The notes beneath the pieces are model-generated. The model saw nothing but the letters and a program-made list of their open reading frames with translations. It was not told where the DNA came from and did no database searches. A stretch of DNA of 64,000 nucleotides from Pisolithus tinctorius (taxonomy: Eukaryota; Basidiomycota; Agaricomycetes; Boletales; Pisolithaceae), in the NCBI GenBank assembly GCA_024663395.1, contig JANFAH010000018.1:372001-436000 (forward strand), given 5' to 3'. A program made the position numbers and the translations under genes. This document shows positions 20,430-31,539 of this stretch, in pieces. Numbering within the stretch: position 1 is the stretch's first letter; each line of letters opens with the position of its first letter.

Positions 20430-20854
20430 TGTAGGGAATAAGTACTCCCTACTGAGGTGATTTAATTATTTTATCTTTTCTATTGTGTTTTTGCTTTGAT
20501 TTACATTAGTGATACTTAGCCTACCTTTGTGGCGCATTTTTGGTAGCTTAGTCAGCATTTTTTGCACACTAGTGTAGGTCTACAGTACACAACAAAAAAA
20601 GGAGGAAACCAGACTGCGAGACAGCGAAATCGAAGACTGCGAACGAAAGACAGCGAAAGCCCTCACTGAGGCACCCCTAGACGACCCTCCAGACGCCATT
20701 ATTCGCTCATTCCCTACTCCATTCGTTCTGACCAACTCTATCCACTCATTTGTCTCTTTTTCTCAATTCCAAGCTCAGAGTCCCTTTGGGTCAAACTAGA
20801 CCCATTCCTATCAATCCCTAGGAGTCCCTAGGATCGCTTACTACCTAACTTACA
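20430..20854 (+). mobile_element. Gag-only element 3' LTR
   Basis: 425 bp, almost identical to the 5' LTR; followed by TSD ACGG and then by copia-1 RT sequence. Confidence 0.92.
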
Positions 20855-20858
20855 ACGG

Positions 20859-22081
20859 TAGGGTATGTTTTTCATGTGTGCAGCTTCTTTGGCTGGCTGC
20901 AGAATTTCTCTGCAGGAGAGTTTTATGCCGGGGTCCATTGGAATTGCAGCAGGTTTGCAGTCAGTGAGGTTGTATTTCATTAGGATGGCCTCAATGTATG
21001 ACTGTTGTGACAGGGATATGGTGTGAGCTTCTCTATTCTGCATCACCTTCATTCTGAGTAGCCAACTGATGGGCCCTAGGTCAGAGATTTTAAAATGAGT
21101 GCTGATCTCCTGTTTAAATGAGCAAATTAATGATGGGGAACTGCCTGTTACAGTGCAGTCATCGATGTGGCTGGCAAGGATGAGGATTTCCAATCCTATG
21201 TGACCATAGAATACTCCCCAGTCTGCGTGTGCCCCAGTGAGCCCAAGGTCTGCAAGAGTAGCACACAGCTTCTGGTACCACCAAAGTGTGCCTTGTTTCA
21301 AGCTGTACAATGCTACATTTAGCTTCCCAACTGGATGGGAAAAATTCCACCCTACAGCATAGCCCTCAGGGAGCTCCATGTAGATGTCTTCACCATCTCC
21401 AAGTTTGCCATTGAGGAATGCCAAGTGGAAATCAAATACATCGATATCCCAGTTGTTGTGTGTGGCAATTGCTAGTATGGTGCAGAGAGATGTGAGTCTT
21501 GCAACAGGAGCATATGTTTCATCATAGTCAATGCCCTGTATCTGAGAGTAGCCCTTAGCAACTAGGTAGGCCTTGTACTTCTTGATCTCTCCAGCAGTGT
21601 TGCATTTGATCTTGAAGACCCATTTGCATCCTACAACATTTACACCCTTGGGGCACTCAATGACATCCCAGGTATGTGCTTCCTCTAGGCTTTTTAATTC
21701 CGCATTTATGGCATTTTGCCACTTTGGCCAGTCAGCTCAGGATTTTGCCTCCTGTACTGTTGATGGATCCAGCCCTTCGGCTTCAGCCATCCCTGCCACC
21801 ATAGCATACACAATGTTAGTGTCATCTTCATCAGTAGCTAGTTCTTTGTCAAATACATAGGTAGCATTTTCTTGGGATTTCGGGCTGTTTGGGTTGCTAT
21901 CACTCTCTTGGAGTTCTTTTATGGAGTTGAGAGGGATGTGCCCATCACGAGTGCCTTCCCCTGCACATAGGCGCCTCATATAGTCAGATTCGAAGTGCTG
22001 GTGAGTGGAATGACGAGGTTGAGGTGGAGGTGTTTTGAAATTTTCTCTGAGTGGGTCCAAAATGAGTCTCAGAATTTCCAA
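20859..22081 (-). pseudogene. copia-1 reverse transcriptase
   Basis: An open stretch 22081-21737 gives the linker between integrase and RT. After stops come GCKWVFKIKCNTAGEIKKYK, GYSQIQGIDYDETYAPVARL and DIDVFDFHLAFLNG, then (21424-20859) YAVGWNFSHPVGKL, ADWGVFYGHIG, ILASHIDDCTV (the degenerate YVDD box) and DLGPISWLLRMKV. TGA and TAG stops split the frame. It runs into the 3' LTR of the nested Gag-only element; RNase H continues beyond it at 16709. Confidence 0.88.
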
Positions 22082-22339
22082 AGTTGCTTCAGTGGGTTGC
22101 TTGACTATCTGCAGGGCCTCAGAATTTCCTTGTGAAGCTGTGGAATTTCATTCTGAGGCTTCGGAATTTCGTTTTGAGGCTTTAGAATTCCCCTGCTCCC
22201 CCTCAAGCAGCACACCATGTGGTACAGACACATCTTGGTGCTCAAAAATGACACTTCTTTCAATTCTGATTGCTCGTGTGTCAGGCCAGTAGATGTGGTG
22301 GCCATCACTCTCAGGGTCAAAACCTACCCAGTGTCTGTC

Positions 22340-23317
22340 TCAGGCTTGCATGTCTAGTTTGGAGCCAGAGGTGTCATGGACCTTGACATGACATCCCCAG
22401 ACCGGAATTTTTGAGAGGTTAGGTGGTCTTTGGTAGAGCATTTTGTAGGGAGTTTTTGTGCCTAGATGGCGAGTTGATGAGCAGTTTTTGAGCCAGGTCA
22501 CATGCATGATGGCCTCCCCCCAGAGGTTCTTGGGTAGGCCACTGGCATGAATCACTGCACGTACGCGCTCAATGAGTGTTCTGTTGAGTTGTTCTGCAAC
22601 TCCATTGTGTTCAGGGGTATCATGGATGGTTATGTGTCATTCTGTGCCTTGGGATTTCAGATATTCCGAAAATTCCACACTAAGGTATTCTCCCCCTCGA
22701 TCTGAGTGAAGTTGCTTGACTTTGGTGTTGAACTGCATGTTCAGCCATGCTTCATAGGCCTTGTACAATGTGAAGGTCTTGGCTTTCATCTTCTGGAGGT
22801 ACAGCTTGGTGTAGCAGGTGTGGTCATCCATGAATGACACATAGTACTGACTGTGGCCTGGGGTTTGGACCAGAGAAGGTCCCCAGAGATCTGTGTGGAC
22901 CTCGTCACCTAGGTGTTCATGGCAGGGTGGGTCGCACTCCTTCCCGATGGGCTTCCAAGTCACTTTGGCATACTTGCATGAATTGCATGTGCCCATGGTA
23001 GAATGCACCTCGTCCAGCTTAATTCTGGTGATTGTTCTGTTCTTGAGCATGCACTGGATGGCTTTGGGAGTGATGTGACCAAGCCTTATGTGGATCTCCT
23101 CCATGGTTAGGGATTCTGTGGCCTTGGCTAGGCCTGCAAAGGCATGACGAGCTCGTTTGAGGCAGTAGAGGCCCTTCTGCATCGGAATTTCAGCTACTTT
23201 CTTTTTCTGAGCATTGAAAATTTGACAACACTTGTCTTGGAATAATGCTGCATACCCAGCAATGTCAAGTTTGCTAACAGAAACAAGTGTGATTCCCATC
23301 TTGGGAGCATAGAGCAT
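22340..23317 (-). pseudogene. copia-1 integrase
   Basis: Integrase inserts the cDNA into the genome. Seen: the zinc-binding HHCC part (IRLGHITPKA, CNSCKYAK), the first catalytic Asp in VHTDLWGPS, the second in LHSDRGGEY, and, after a TGA near 22637, the catalytic Glu in TPEHNGVAEQLNRT (about 22570-22620) and LPKNLWGEAIMH. The frame is broken by that stop and again near 22340. Confidence 0.88.
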
Positions 23318-23326
23318 GTCCTTGAG

Positions 23327-24601
23327 TCAAATATGAGTTTGTGCAGTGCTGTTTGGGAGTGAGATTGTGAGGTCACCTTTCCCAATGGCATGGAAGGTGT
23401 GATTGTTGGCAGTGGTTATAGGTTCTGGAATGATTGGCTTGTAGTTGAGGAATTTGCTGTGGTAGGAGGACATATGACATGAAGCACCAGAGTCAAACAG
23501 GATGGTCTCTTCTGCGGAATTTAGGTTTTCACCCGCAAGGAGAGCATGGTTGTAGTTGTTCGTGTACACATCTTCTTCATCAACAATGATATCCTGGGGG
23601 TTTGGAATTTCTTCCTCAGCAATTTCTGTAAGCCAGTCATTGTCCTGTGGGTGCACTAGCCAAACTCCATCAGGTTCAGAGTCAGTGCTAGTCTGTGTGC
23701 TCGAGCTGGCTGATGCACTGGCCACAGTGGCTGCTTTTCCAGTGCCTTTCTCCTTCTTTTTCCCTTTCCCCTTGTTCTGGAACCACTTGGGCACTTGCCC
23801 AGCTTTTCCACCACCCTCTTCCCAGCATTGGTCTTTGCAATGACCTTTCTTTCTGCAATTTTTGCAAGTAGACTTCTTTCCATCCTTCACTGAGTAAGCT
23901 GTTTCTTCAGAATTTCTGGAGTTTCTGGAGTTGCCTCTCTTTGTCCATGTTTGGCACCTATCATATTTGTCGGAAATTACTTTGACTATAAAGTCTGGAG
24001 ATAGGTCCTTTTGCATGACCAGAGCCAAAGATGTCATAGCTGCAAGGTTGGAGTCATACGAAGTGGGAAGTGAACTGAGGATGATAGCTGCAAAGTCATC
24101 ATCTGTGATTGACTGTCCAAGTGCAGCAAGTTGTTCGCGCAGTGTGTGCATCTTGTCAAAGTGAGTGCAGACATTGCCTTTTTCCACACAGCAGGATTCT
24201 TGGAGTTTTCTCTGAAGATCAATTGTGACAACACAAGAGCAGTTTTGGAAAAGGTCAGTGAGGACACCCCACACACTCTTTGCAGTCTCTTCCTTCAAGA
24301 CTCGAAGGAACAGAGATTCCAGGAGTGACACAGCAATCACTTGCTTGACATATCCGTCGTCCTTAGCCCATTGCTGAAGTTTTTCTGGGTATTCATCAAC
24401 AAGTTTTTGCTCCATGGCTGTGGGCTTCCAGGAGGAGTCTTTCCCTGCTGAGGGGTCCTCTGGTTTCACATCCAAGCCAGTCAGGTGTCTGATCAGCCCT
24501 TTTGAGCTGATGGCCCATTCAACCTGAGCCTTGTAGTATAGCCAGTTGCTTCCATCTGCATTTAGGGTTGGGACTTGTAAGGAATGATCATCTTTTGCCA
24601 T
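23327..24601 (-). pseudogene. copia-1 Gag-protease
   Basis: 424 codons open from an ATG. The Gag part has a copia UBN2-like domain (NADGSNWLYYKAQVEWAIS, VWGVLTDLFQNCS, a THFDKMHTLREQLAALG segment) and a zinc knuckle CKNCRKKGHCKDQC at about 23835-23880. The protease motif LFDSGASCHMS lies at about 23465-23500. A single stop then separates it from the integrase frame, so the original polyprotein was probably continuous. It is the best preserved part of copia-1. Confidence 0.88.
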
Positions 24602-24653
24602 AGTGGGTATTGATGCTGCATATTAACTCTTTTGGAATTAGAGTGTGAGAGTG

Positions 24654-24665
24654 GGGCTCATAACC
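24654..24665 (-). other. Primer-binding site of copia-1
   Basis: GGTTATGAGCCC directly after the 5' LTR. It is complementary to the anticodon stem-loop of initiator tRNA-Met (GGGCTCATAACC), the half-tRNA priming known from Drosophila copia. The same motif follows the LTRs of copia-2, -3 and -4. Confidence 0.75.
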
Positions 24666-24956
24666 TAATGAAGGTATGAGTTTCTCAGTGTACAAAGTAG
24701 TCACTATATTAGTACCTAATGAAGGTATGAGTTTCTACACTACATCAGTACCAAGTAAATGAGTGGGAATCTAGCTATACTCACCTCAGTGAATGAAGTA
24801 GTCACTGAGGTGGAAAACAATGGTGTGGAAAATTTATAGTATGGTAATTAGTAAGCATGTTGACATCAGAATTTAATTCCAACAGTCAGGGAGAAATTCC
24901 GAGCCCTCTGGGCAAAACTCCAAGATGCTACCATAATTCTGGATTGCATTCTTGAC
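24666..24956 (-). mobile_element. copia-1 5' LTR
   Basis: 291 bp here plus its final base at 25778, separated by solo LTR S4. It carries the same 53-bp internal duplication as the 3' LTR. Confidence 0.9.
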
Positions 24957-25772
24957 TGTCAAGGTCGGACAACACCCCTGGCTCCTTCTTAGGGCGGAGT
25001 TGGAGCGGGTTGGGCTGCGGAGTACAGCGGTCAAAGTCCGAAGCGAATCCGACCACTGGGTGGTGAGATATTCAATGAACAGTGAGCGGAGGGGTATGAA
25101 GGAAAGTCTCGGAGGCTGAGGTCGGAGTCGGAGTTCGGGGGTCAGCGGTCAGAGGTCGGATGAGAGGGCATTGGGTTCAGCTAGTGCGCTGCCCCCTTGT
25201 GCGAGCTCAGCCCTCGTATTTCAGAGGCGGAGCGGACTCAGAGGAAGTGGAGATGAAACTCCAGAGGGGACCGAGAGGGAGTCGAAGGTGGGGACTTTAT
25301 TCGATATTCGTACTGATTACATCGGAGTACTACATGGCCTTATATACAATGTAGGTCAAGGGCAGTGCAGTATGGAACGTAAACCAATAAGTGTATAGTG
25401 GGTTAGAGTCCTTCCGACACAAGGGATAGAGAGTAGGGACGACGGGGACCTTAACTGAGACAAGGAAACTACTACAACGAGGAAGAGAGGGTAAATACCG
25501 AAGAAGCAGAAGAATGGAGAAAACCGACATGAGGGCAGAACCCTATCTAGAATGCAGGGCCACAAGTCCGACAGCCCATGTGACCAACCTCAGGGTGGAG
25601 TTGAGCGGAGTTGGTCAGAACATGGACAGGGGACCTCAGAGAGATGTGGAGATGTGTTGGGAGGGTCAGAGGAGCACAGGAACACATCGGATGAGGGCAG
25701 AGAAGCGCAGGAACATGTCGGAGGAGGGTGGAGTAGGTGTTAGGGGCTTACACCGGTGTCATGGTCATGACA
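24957..25772 (+). mobile_element. Solo LTR S4
   Basis: 816 bp, TGTCAAGGTC...GGTCATGACA, with TSD TTGAC at 24952-24956 and 25773-25777, one base from the end of the copia-1 LTR. It retains CpGs. It shares the tract gctgcccccttgtgcgagctc with other members of the TGTCA...TGACA group. Confidence 0.93.
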
Positions 25773-25783
25773 TTGACAACATG

Positions 25784-26380
25784 TGATGCTGGTGCTAACA
25801 GATTCATTGTGGAGGACCTCTGCCTGAAGAGGCATCTGGTTTTCACAGGAATTGCATGGAAGCTGGGTGAGTGTAAGTCACTGAATCTGGGGCCCAAATC
25901 AAATTCATTGATGGCCTAAAGCCTTGTCCCTCATGTGGCACTGTTGATATCCCTGGGCTGGCTTCCAGTCTCATATAAAATTTTGCTTTTATGCAAGCTT
26001 GACACTACCAGAGTATGCATGTTACCTCTCTCAGATGGGGACCACTTAGCCTTCCATTAAAGGGTTGGTGAACAGCAACTTCTTGACACCATCATTTGTA
26101 TCTGAAATTCACTTTGATGCTGTCATTATTAAGAGTCACATAGTCTCCATGTGTGGACTGGTCCAGTTCCTTGAGAAGTCAAGGATGTTGGCAATGATTC
26201 AACATTTACAGAATTGCCTAGCCTTTTCAATACACTGGAATCTCTCAGCTCTTAAATAGACAATGGGCTGATTTCTTGACCAGCACATTTGAGAAATGGT
26301 GGAGGAAATGTGGCTGATGACTGTGTGCAAGATGTGAGTCATTGAATTTAGGGTAAAATGTGCATTTGAGTTAGTTAATC
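25784..26380 (+). pseudogene. Tryptophan synthase relic P2, 3' piece
   Basis: Resumes relic P2 after the copia-1 TSD. About 25784-26100 matches the alpha-exon region from exon 4 (gaggcatctggtttt) through the CTCAGATGGGGACC exon-6 start. An internal deletion follows, then about 26265-26370 matches the last exon (atgggctgatttcttgac versus the functional atgggctgatcgccttgac) and the 3' UTR. It is nearly CpG-free. Confidence 0.82.
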
Positions 26381-26514
26381 AACAATGGTGGGAAAGCATC
26401 TGGGTGTACCACATGAACACAAATGTCAATTCAACATACTATTGCTTATATTGTACTTGGTGTGTAGAATACAAAGTCAGTGATAAGGATAAAGTGCATA
26501 TGTATGTATCAACA

Positions 26515-29500
26515 CTAGGAAATGTATTTGAAACAGTCCTGCCATTTGTTTCCATGGACCATTTCACTCAAGTCCAGCTCCACACAACATCCTCTAGGAA
26601 TGATTAATTTGGTTTGCATTGAATAAAATGGGGTCTGCAAAGATGCAGGTATCCATAAAAGCAATCTCCCCTGTGGGCCTCTGATCCAGCCATCAGGGTG
26701 CAGCAGGACTTGTTGAGTTATGTCCTCCAATGTGTGGCCATCAAGAAGTTGTCCACTGTCAGGTAATGCATGTGATGAGACTGAAGAAAAGCAAATAGGA
26801 TGTGGCCCATGAATCTGAGTGGCTGTGAGAATGAAGTCAGATACTGTAACAGCATGAACACAGATAGCTGTAAATAATGTACTCACCATTACCATGTAAC
26901 ATGGTAGGATGACCATTTCCATCTCCTGAGATTCCAAGGGCTTCACCCATTGAGCCAGAGATATTGACATTGGCATCAGAGGAGAGTGCAACTGAGTGGG
27001 CATTCTGAGTATGTGCCTTCAGAGGGCTGCCAATCTGATCTCCACTCTGTGCATCCCAGACCCTCACAGTGTTGTCCCAAGAGCCTGAGACAATCCTGTT
27101 GCCATCAGGGGAGATTGCAACTGAGGTGACATATTCAGTATGCCCCTTCAGAGGGCTGCCAATCTGATCTCCACTCTTTGCATCCCAGACCCTCACAGTC
27201 TTGTCCTCTGAGCCTGAGACAATCCTGTTGCCATCAGGGGAGAATGCAACTGAGGTGACATAATCAGTATGCCCCATAAGAGGACTGCCAATCTGATCTC
27301 CACTCTTTGCATCCCAGACCCTCACAGTGTTGTCCCAAGAGCCTGAGACAATCCTGTTGCCATCAGGGGAGAATGCAACTGAGGTGACAAGTGAAGTATG
27401 CCCCTTCAGAGGGCTGCCAATCTGATCTCCACTCTTTGCATCCCAGACCCTCACAGTGTTGTCCCTTGAGCCTGAGACAATCCTGTTGCCATCAGGGGAG
27501 AATGCAACTGAGGTGACAAGTGAAGTATGCCCCTTCAGAGGGCTGCCAATCTGATCTCCACTCTTTGCATCCCAGACCCTCACAGTGTTGTCCCAAGAGC
27601 CTGAGACAATCCTGTTGCCATCAGGGGAGAATGCAACTGAGGTGACAAGTGAAGTATGCCCCTTCAGAGGGCTGCCAATCTGATCTCCACTCTTTGCATC
27701 CCAGACCCTCACAGTCTTGTCCCCTGAGCCTGAGACAATCCTGTTGCCATCAGGGGAGAATGCAACTGAGGTGACATCTTGAGTATGCCCCTTCAGAGGG
27801 CTGCCAATCCAATCCCCACTCCTTGCATCCCAGACCCTCACAGTGTTGTCCCTTGAGCCTGAGACAATCCTGTTGCCATCAGGGGAGAATGCAACTGAGG
27901 TGACAAAAGAAGTATGCCCCTTCAGAGGGCTGCCAATCTGATCTCCACTCTTTGCATCCCAGACCCTCACAGTGTTGTCCCAAGAGCCTGAGACAATCCT
28001 GTTGCCATCAGGGGAGAATGCAACTGAGGTGACATAAGAAGTATGCCCCTTCAGAGGGCTGCCAATCTGATCTCCACTCTTTGCATCCCAGACCCTCACA
28101 GTCTTGTCCTCTGAGCCTGAGACAATCCTGTTGCCATCAGGGGAGAATGCAACTGAGGTGACATAAGAAGTATGCCCCTTCAGAGGGCTGCCAATCTGAT
28201 CTCCACTCTTTGCATCCCAGACCCTCACAGTGTTGTCCCCTGAGCCTGAGACAATCCTGTTACCATCAGGGGAGAATGCAACTGAGGTGACATAAGAAGT
28301 ATGCCCCTTCAGAGGGCTGCCAATCTGATCTCCACTCTTTGCATCCCAGACCCTCACAGTGTTGTCCTCTGAGCCTGAGACAATCCTGTTGCCATCAGGG
28401 GAGAATGCAACTGAGGTGACATCTTCAGTATGCCCCTTCAGAGGGCTGCCAATCAGACCTCCACTCTTTGCATCCCAGACCCTCACAGTGCTGTCCCCTG
28501 AGCCTGAGACAATCCTGTTGCCATCAGGGGAGAATGCAACTGAGGCAACATATGAAGTATGCCCCTGCAAGGCAAGCTGGACAGCTGGCCAGTCCTGGAG
28601 ATCCCCCTGAGCAACTTGCACAAGGTGGGAGAATTTGCACATAAGTTGTTTGGAAAACAAGGATGTAGAAGGTGCAAATGGCAATGCAGACAGGTATAGG
28701 TGTGGTGCACTGCATGAAATTGCTGTGGTAAAGCATTGCAAAAACTTCACCCCATCCATTGCTAATGCTGCTGGTACTTCACAACCTGAATGGCCCTGCA
28801 CATGACATCAGGTGACATCAAATGCCACTTGCCAACTGGAGTACTTACCTCTAACCATCTGGCTGTGATTGCAAGAGAGGATTCAGCACTTCCCAATGCT
28901 CCAAGAAGGCTGAGAGCCTCAATCCAGAACAGGATTTTTTCACTCTCTACAATGCCTTGTACAGATGTTGCAAGGCACGAGTCAAACCTGGCCATCTCCA
29001 AATGCTCTGCCCAGAATTTGCAAGAGTAGGATAAGTGTTGTGGAATACTTGACTTGATTCTCTCCGGCAAGTCAGGAATCTGGGAGTTGCTGAGGTACGA
29101 GTTTTCCAGCCTGCAGATGTTGAAACGCAGCTCCTTAGCTAGCACTTGCAACGAGGCATAGGCTAGATTACTTGAGTCAGAAGTGTCGATGAAGTAGACT
29201 CCACTTCGCGAATGATCAGTTAGGAAGTCATAAAAGGATGCATGGAGAGGTCGAACAGGAGATGAGCCGTCAGCAATACCACCCAGCACTGGAGCCATGA
29301 ACTGAAGGATTATGACTACATCATAGTGGTCTTCTTTACTGGGGAAGAGGCTGCGCATATGATTCAACGCCACCAGGGGCAAAGGTTCCAACATCGTCAG
29401 AAGCTGCTGCATGACAGAGCGGAACCGCAGAAATGGTGTCCCTGACTTCGGCACGACGCTGCCTAGGATGGTAGCATACATGCCATCCAAAAGTGTCTTC

Positions 29501-31539
29501 CCCTCGTCCGATGGGATGGCTATTAGGCTCTTGAATCGTTCTTCTACAGTTTCACCAAAGGCACGATTTGGGTCGACAAATTCGCAGGCCAGACGTGCCC
29601 ACTCGAACAAGCCATTCGACTTGTGAACAATCTGCTGTATCTCCGTAGGCCCAATACTGTCTTTGAGACTAAGAAGTTCCTTCGAAACGAATAGAGTGAT
29701 GTCACGCTGCGCCAGCTCCGCAGGGACATCGTCCAGACACATCGCTCTGACGTTCATGGCATCCCTTAGAGCACGTTCAATGTCCGGTAATGCTCGGGAC
29801 GTTAGCAAGACGCGAAAATTCGGCGGCATGTTGGCGGCTTCCTTCGACGTCAGAAGCGACAGAATATGCTTCCTTGACAAGACTTCCCCGCTTTCGTCCA
29901 ACGCGTCGATCACCACCACTACATTCCCAACAATAGAACTTGCAGCCTTGGACAACGGCTCCAAGATCAGTTTTTGCCACTGTTGCAACAAGTCGGACGT
30001 CGTCTTCAGAGACGGGTCTTCAGCGAGGACACGACCTATTGCTCGCCGAAAAGCGGGGTAACGGCCGGCCAGATCATGGGATATAGTCGTCAGCATCTTT
30101 TCTTCCCGACGCTCAGCCTGCCTGTCACGGGAAAAACAAAAGCAAGACCCAAGCCCTCCCACGTCCTTGAGCCAAGATGCAATGGTATGGGCGATCGCAG
30201 ATTTGCCCCTCCCAGCCTGCCCGTGAAGCCACAAAATCCGTCTGGCGTCGGGGTGAGTATCATTGACCCAGTTGATGATGTCCTGCAGAATCTCAGTCCT
30301 CGTGTTCTCTAGGCATTTCTTCATCGTATTCAAGCCCGCCCCGCCTGCGTAAGCCATGCCCTCCATGTTCAGGTCCTCGAGAACGCGATACGCGTTGATC
30401 TGGATGTCCCGGGTCTGGCAGTCTCGGTATTGCTGCATCAGCTCGTCTAGAATCTTGGTGTAGTCGTCGATGGCAGTCTGCGTCTCGGACATTATGTTCT
30501 TTCCGAGTCTCTTCCCTGAGAAAGTATGAGGTCAAAATCTCAACGAGACAACAACAGACGTACAAAAGTTTGTTGTTTCTGAATAATCTCTGATGAACTG
30601 CGCACAGGTATTGATTACCTGCGCAATCTTCGCCAACGGGACTCTCATGGTATCAATGTTCTTGATAGTGTCGCTGTCCGAAAGGAATGCGTACACAGAG
30701 CCAACTTTTTTCAAGAGCTCCGATATCGCATTATCTAGGTTCGCTTGCGTAACGATCAACTGGTGCAAGGGCGGTGAGTAAAGAAAGTAAATAAAGGACC
30801 CTGAGGCGTACTTGGGAAGCGGCCGTGAGAATGCCCAGCGCTATCTGGGCGTAGGGATGGACCTGCAAGGGATCGTTCAGTCGCGGGGCAGATGCCAGAA
30901 CAAACCTACGCACGTTTGCAATGGTGCTGACTACATTGTTAAAGATTTTCAGAGGTTGGAGATAGGTGCTACTCAAGTTCTGAAGGTCAGCAACCGCGGT
31001 ACTAGCTTTTGCGACAGTGTTGACAGTAATTTCGCCAGCACGGGGGATGGGTTTCATACTGTCAAAAACTTGTCGAGCAACATCGAGGTTGCCATCTGCC
31101 AAAGCTGGGTCAGGATCAGGACCTGCTTTACTGGGCAGCCCTTGAGTCTATGAAAGATAAGCGCTTAGCATTGTTGCAGTGCCGGATGCCATATAACACA
31201 TACATCAGCATCTTGGGCAACTTGTCGCGGTTCTGGGTCTTCCTGAGCCCCTTCAGATGCAATGGGATCGGCAGAGGAACTCGACGGGCCTCGGTGAGAC
31301 CGAATGAAGCGACTTTTCATAGCGGCCAGTTTGCCCTTGAAACCATGGCCCGAATGCCCAGGATTCGCCGCGGTGCCTCCAACAGCAGCCTCGGACTGCC
31401 CTTGAGACTTGTGTTTGACCGATCCATTAGTCTGGTGTGCTGGCAAAAACAGATTGCTTACTGGAGGGACGTTAGGCGCTGATGAGGATGACTTTCCAAT
31501 ATACGGGAAACCACGTTTCTTTGGCTGGAGTCTGGCCAT
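26515..31539 (-). CDS. NACHT-WD40 repeat (NLR-type) protein, 7 exons, intact
   Basis: STAND-class signalling ATPase. Fungal relatives act in non-self recognition and incompatibility; the function here is inferred. Exons on the minus strand: 31539-31204, 31147-30914, 30862-30812, 30759-30564, 30515-28849, 28795-26887, 26843-26515; all introns are GT-AG, 43-56 bp, and join in frame to 1573 residues. Residues 1-280 are a Ser-rich then helical N-terminal region. NACHT follows: Walker A GQAGRGKS (about 371-378) and Walker B VVVVIDALDES (about 471-481). From about residue 905 there are 12 nearly identical 43-residue WD40 repeats plus a degenerate thirteenth. The C-terminus has DGWIRGPQGRLLLWIP and IPRGC. 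The start at MARLQPKK is a choice; an alternative upstream frame opens at 31738. The WD40 exon is almost CpG-free while the N-terminal exons are CpG-rich. Confidence 0.92.
26959..28580 (-). repeat. Tandem 129-bp WD40 repeats inside the NLR gene
   Basis: Twelve units of 129 bp (43 codons) with consensus SVAFSPDGNRIVSGS, TVRVWDAKSGDQIGSP. Variation is concentrated at the two residues after GHT (SY, ED, SF, QD, SL, DY, EY), at the residue in SGS-x-D (G, E, W, R) and at N/K/S before TVRVWD. Such concentrated change in otherwise identical repeats is the pattern known from recombination-driven recognition repeats in the Podospora HNWD family. Confidence 0.9.

Larger units (their letters stand above)
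16714..20854 (+). mobile_element. Gag-only LTR retrotransposon (non-autonomous, young)
   Basis: LTRs of 425 bp each (16714-17138 and 20430-20854), TGTAGGGAATAAG...CTTACA, differing at one position I could find (CCG versus CAG near 16870/20583). TSD ACGG at 16710-16713 and 20855-20858; the empty site is seen in the copia relative near 7840. A PBS-like TGGAGCCCACCGCGAG begins 2 bp after the 5' LTR, and a C/T-rich tract AGCCCCCCTTGGA precedes the 3' LTR. The only substantial product is a Gag-like protein with a zinc knuckle; no protease, RT or integrase. It must depend on another element's enzymes. Confidence 0.92.
15760..25778 (-). mobile_element. Ty1/copia element copia-1, with nested insertions
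   Basis: A complete but dead copia element on the minus strand in tryptophan synthase relic P2. TSD ACATG at 15755-15759 and 25779-25783. The 3' LTR is 15760-16051; the 5' LTR is 24666-24956 plus the last base at 25778. Both total 292 bp once solo LTR S4 is removed. The primer-binding site GGTTATGAGCCCC follows the 5' LTR (reads at 24665 downward). Internal order is gag-protease, integrase, RT, RNase H. The Gag-only element at 16714-20854 sits between RT and RNase H. Confidence 0.95.

Noticed and set aside
24654..24665. tRNA-Met gene suggested by GGGCTCATAACC
   Set aside because: Only the anticodon-loop complement is present, always directly beside a copia LTR; it is a primer-binding site, with no cloverleaf around it.
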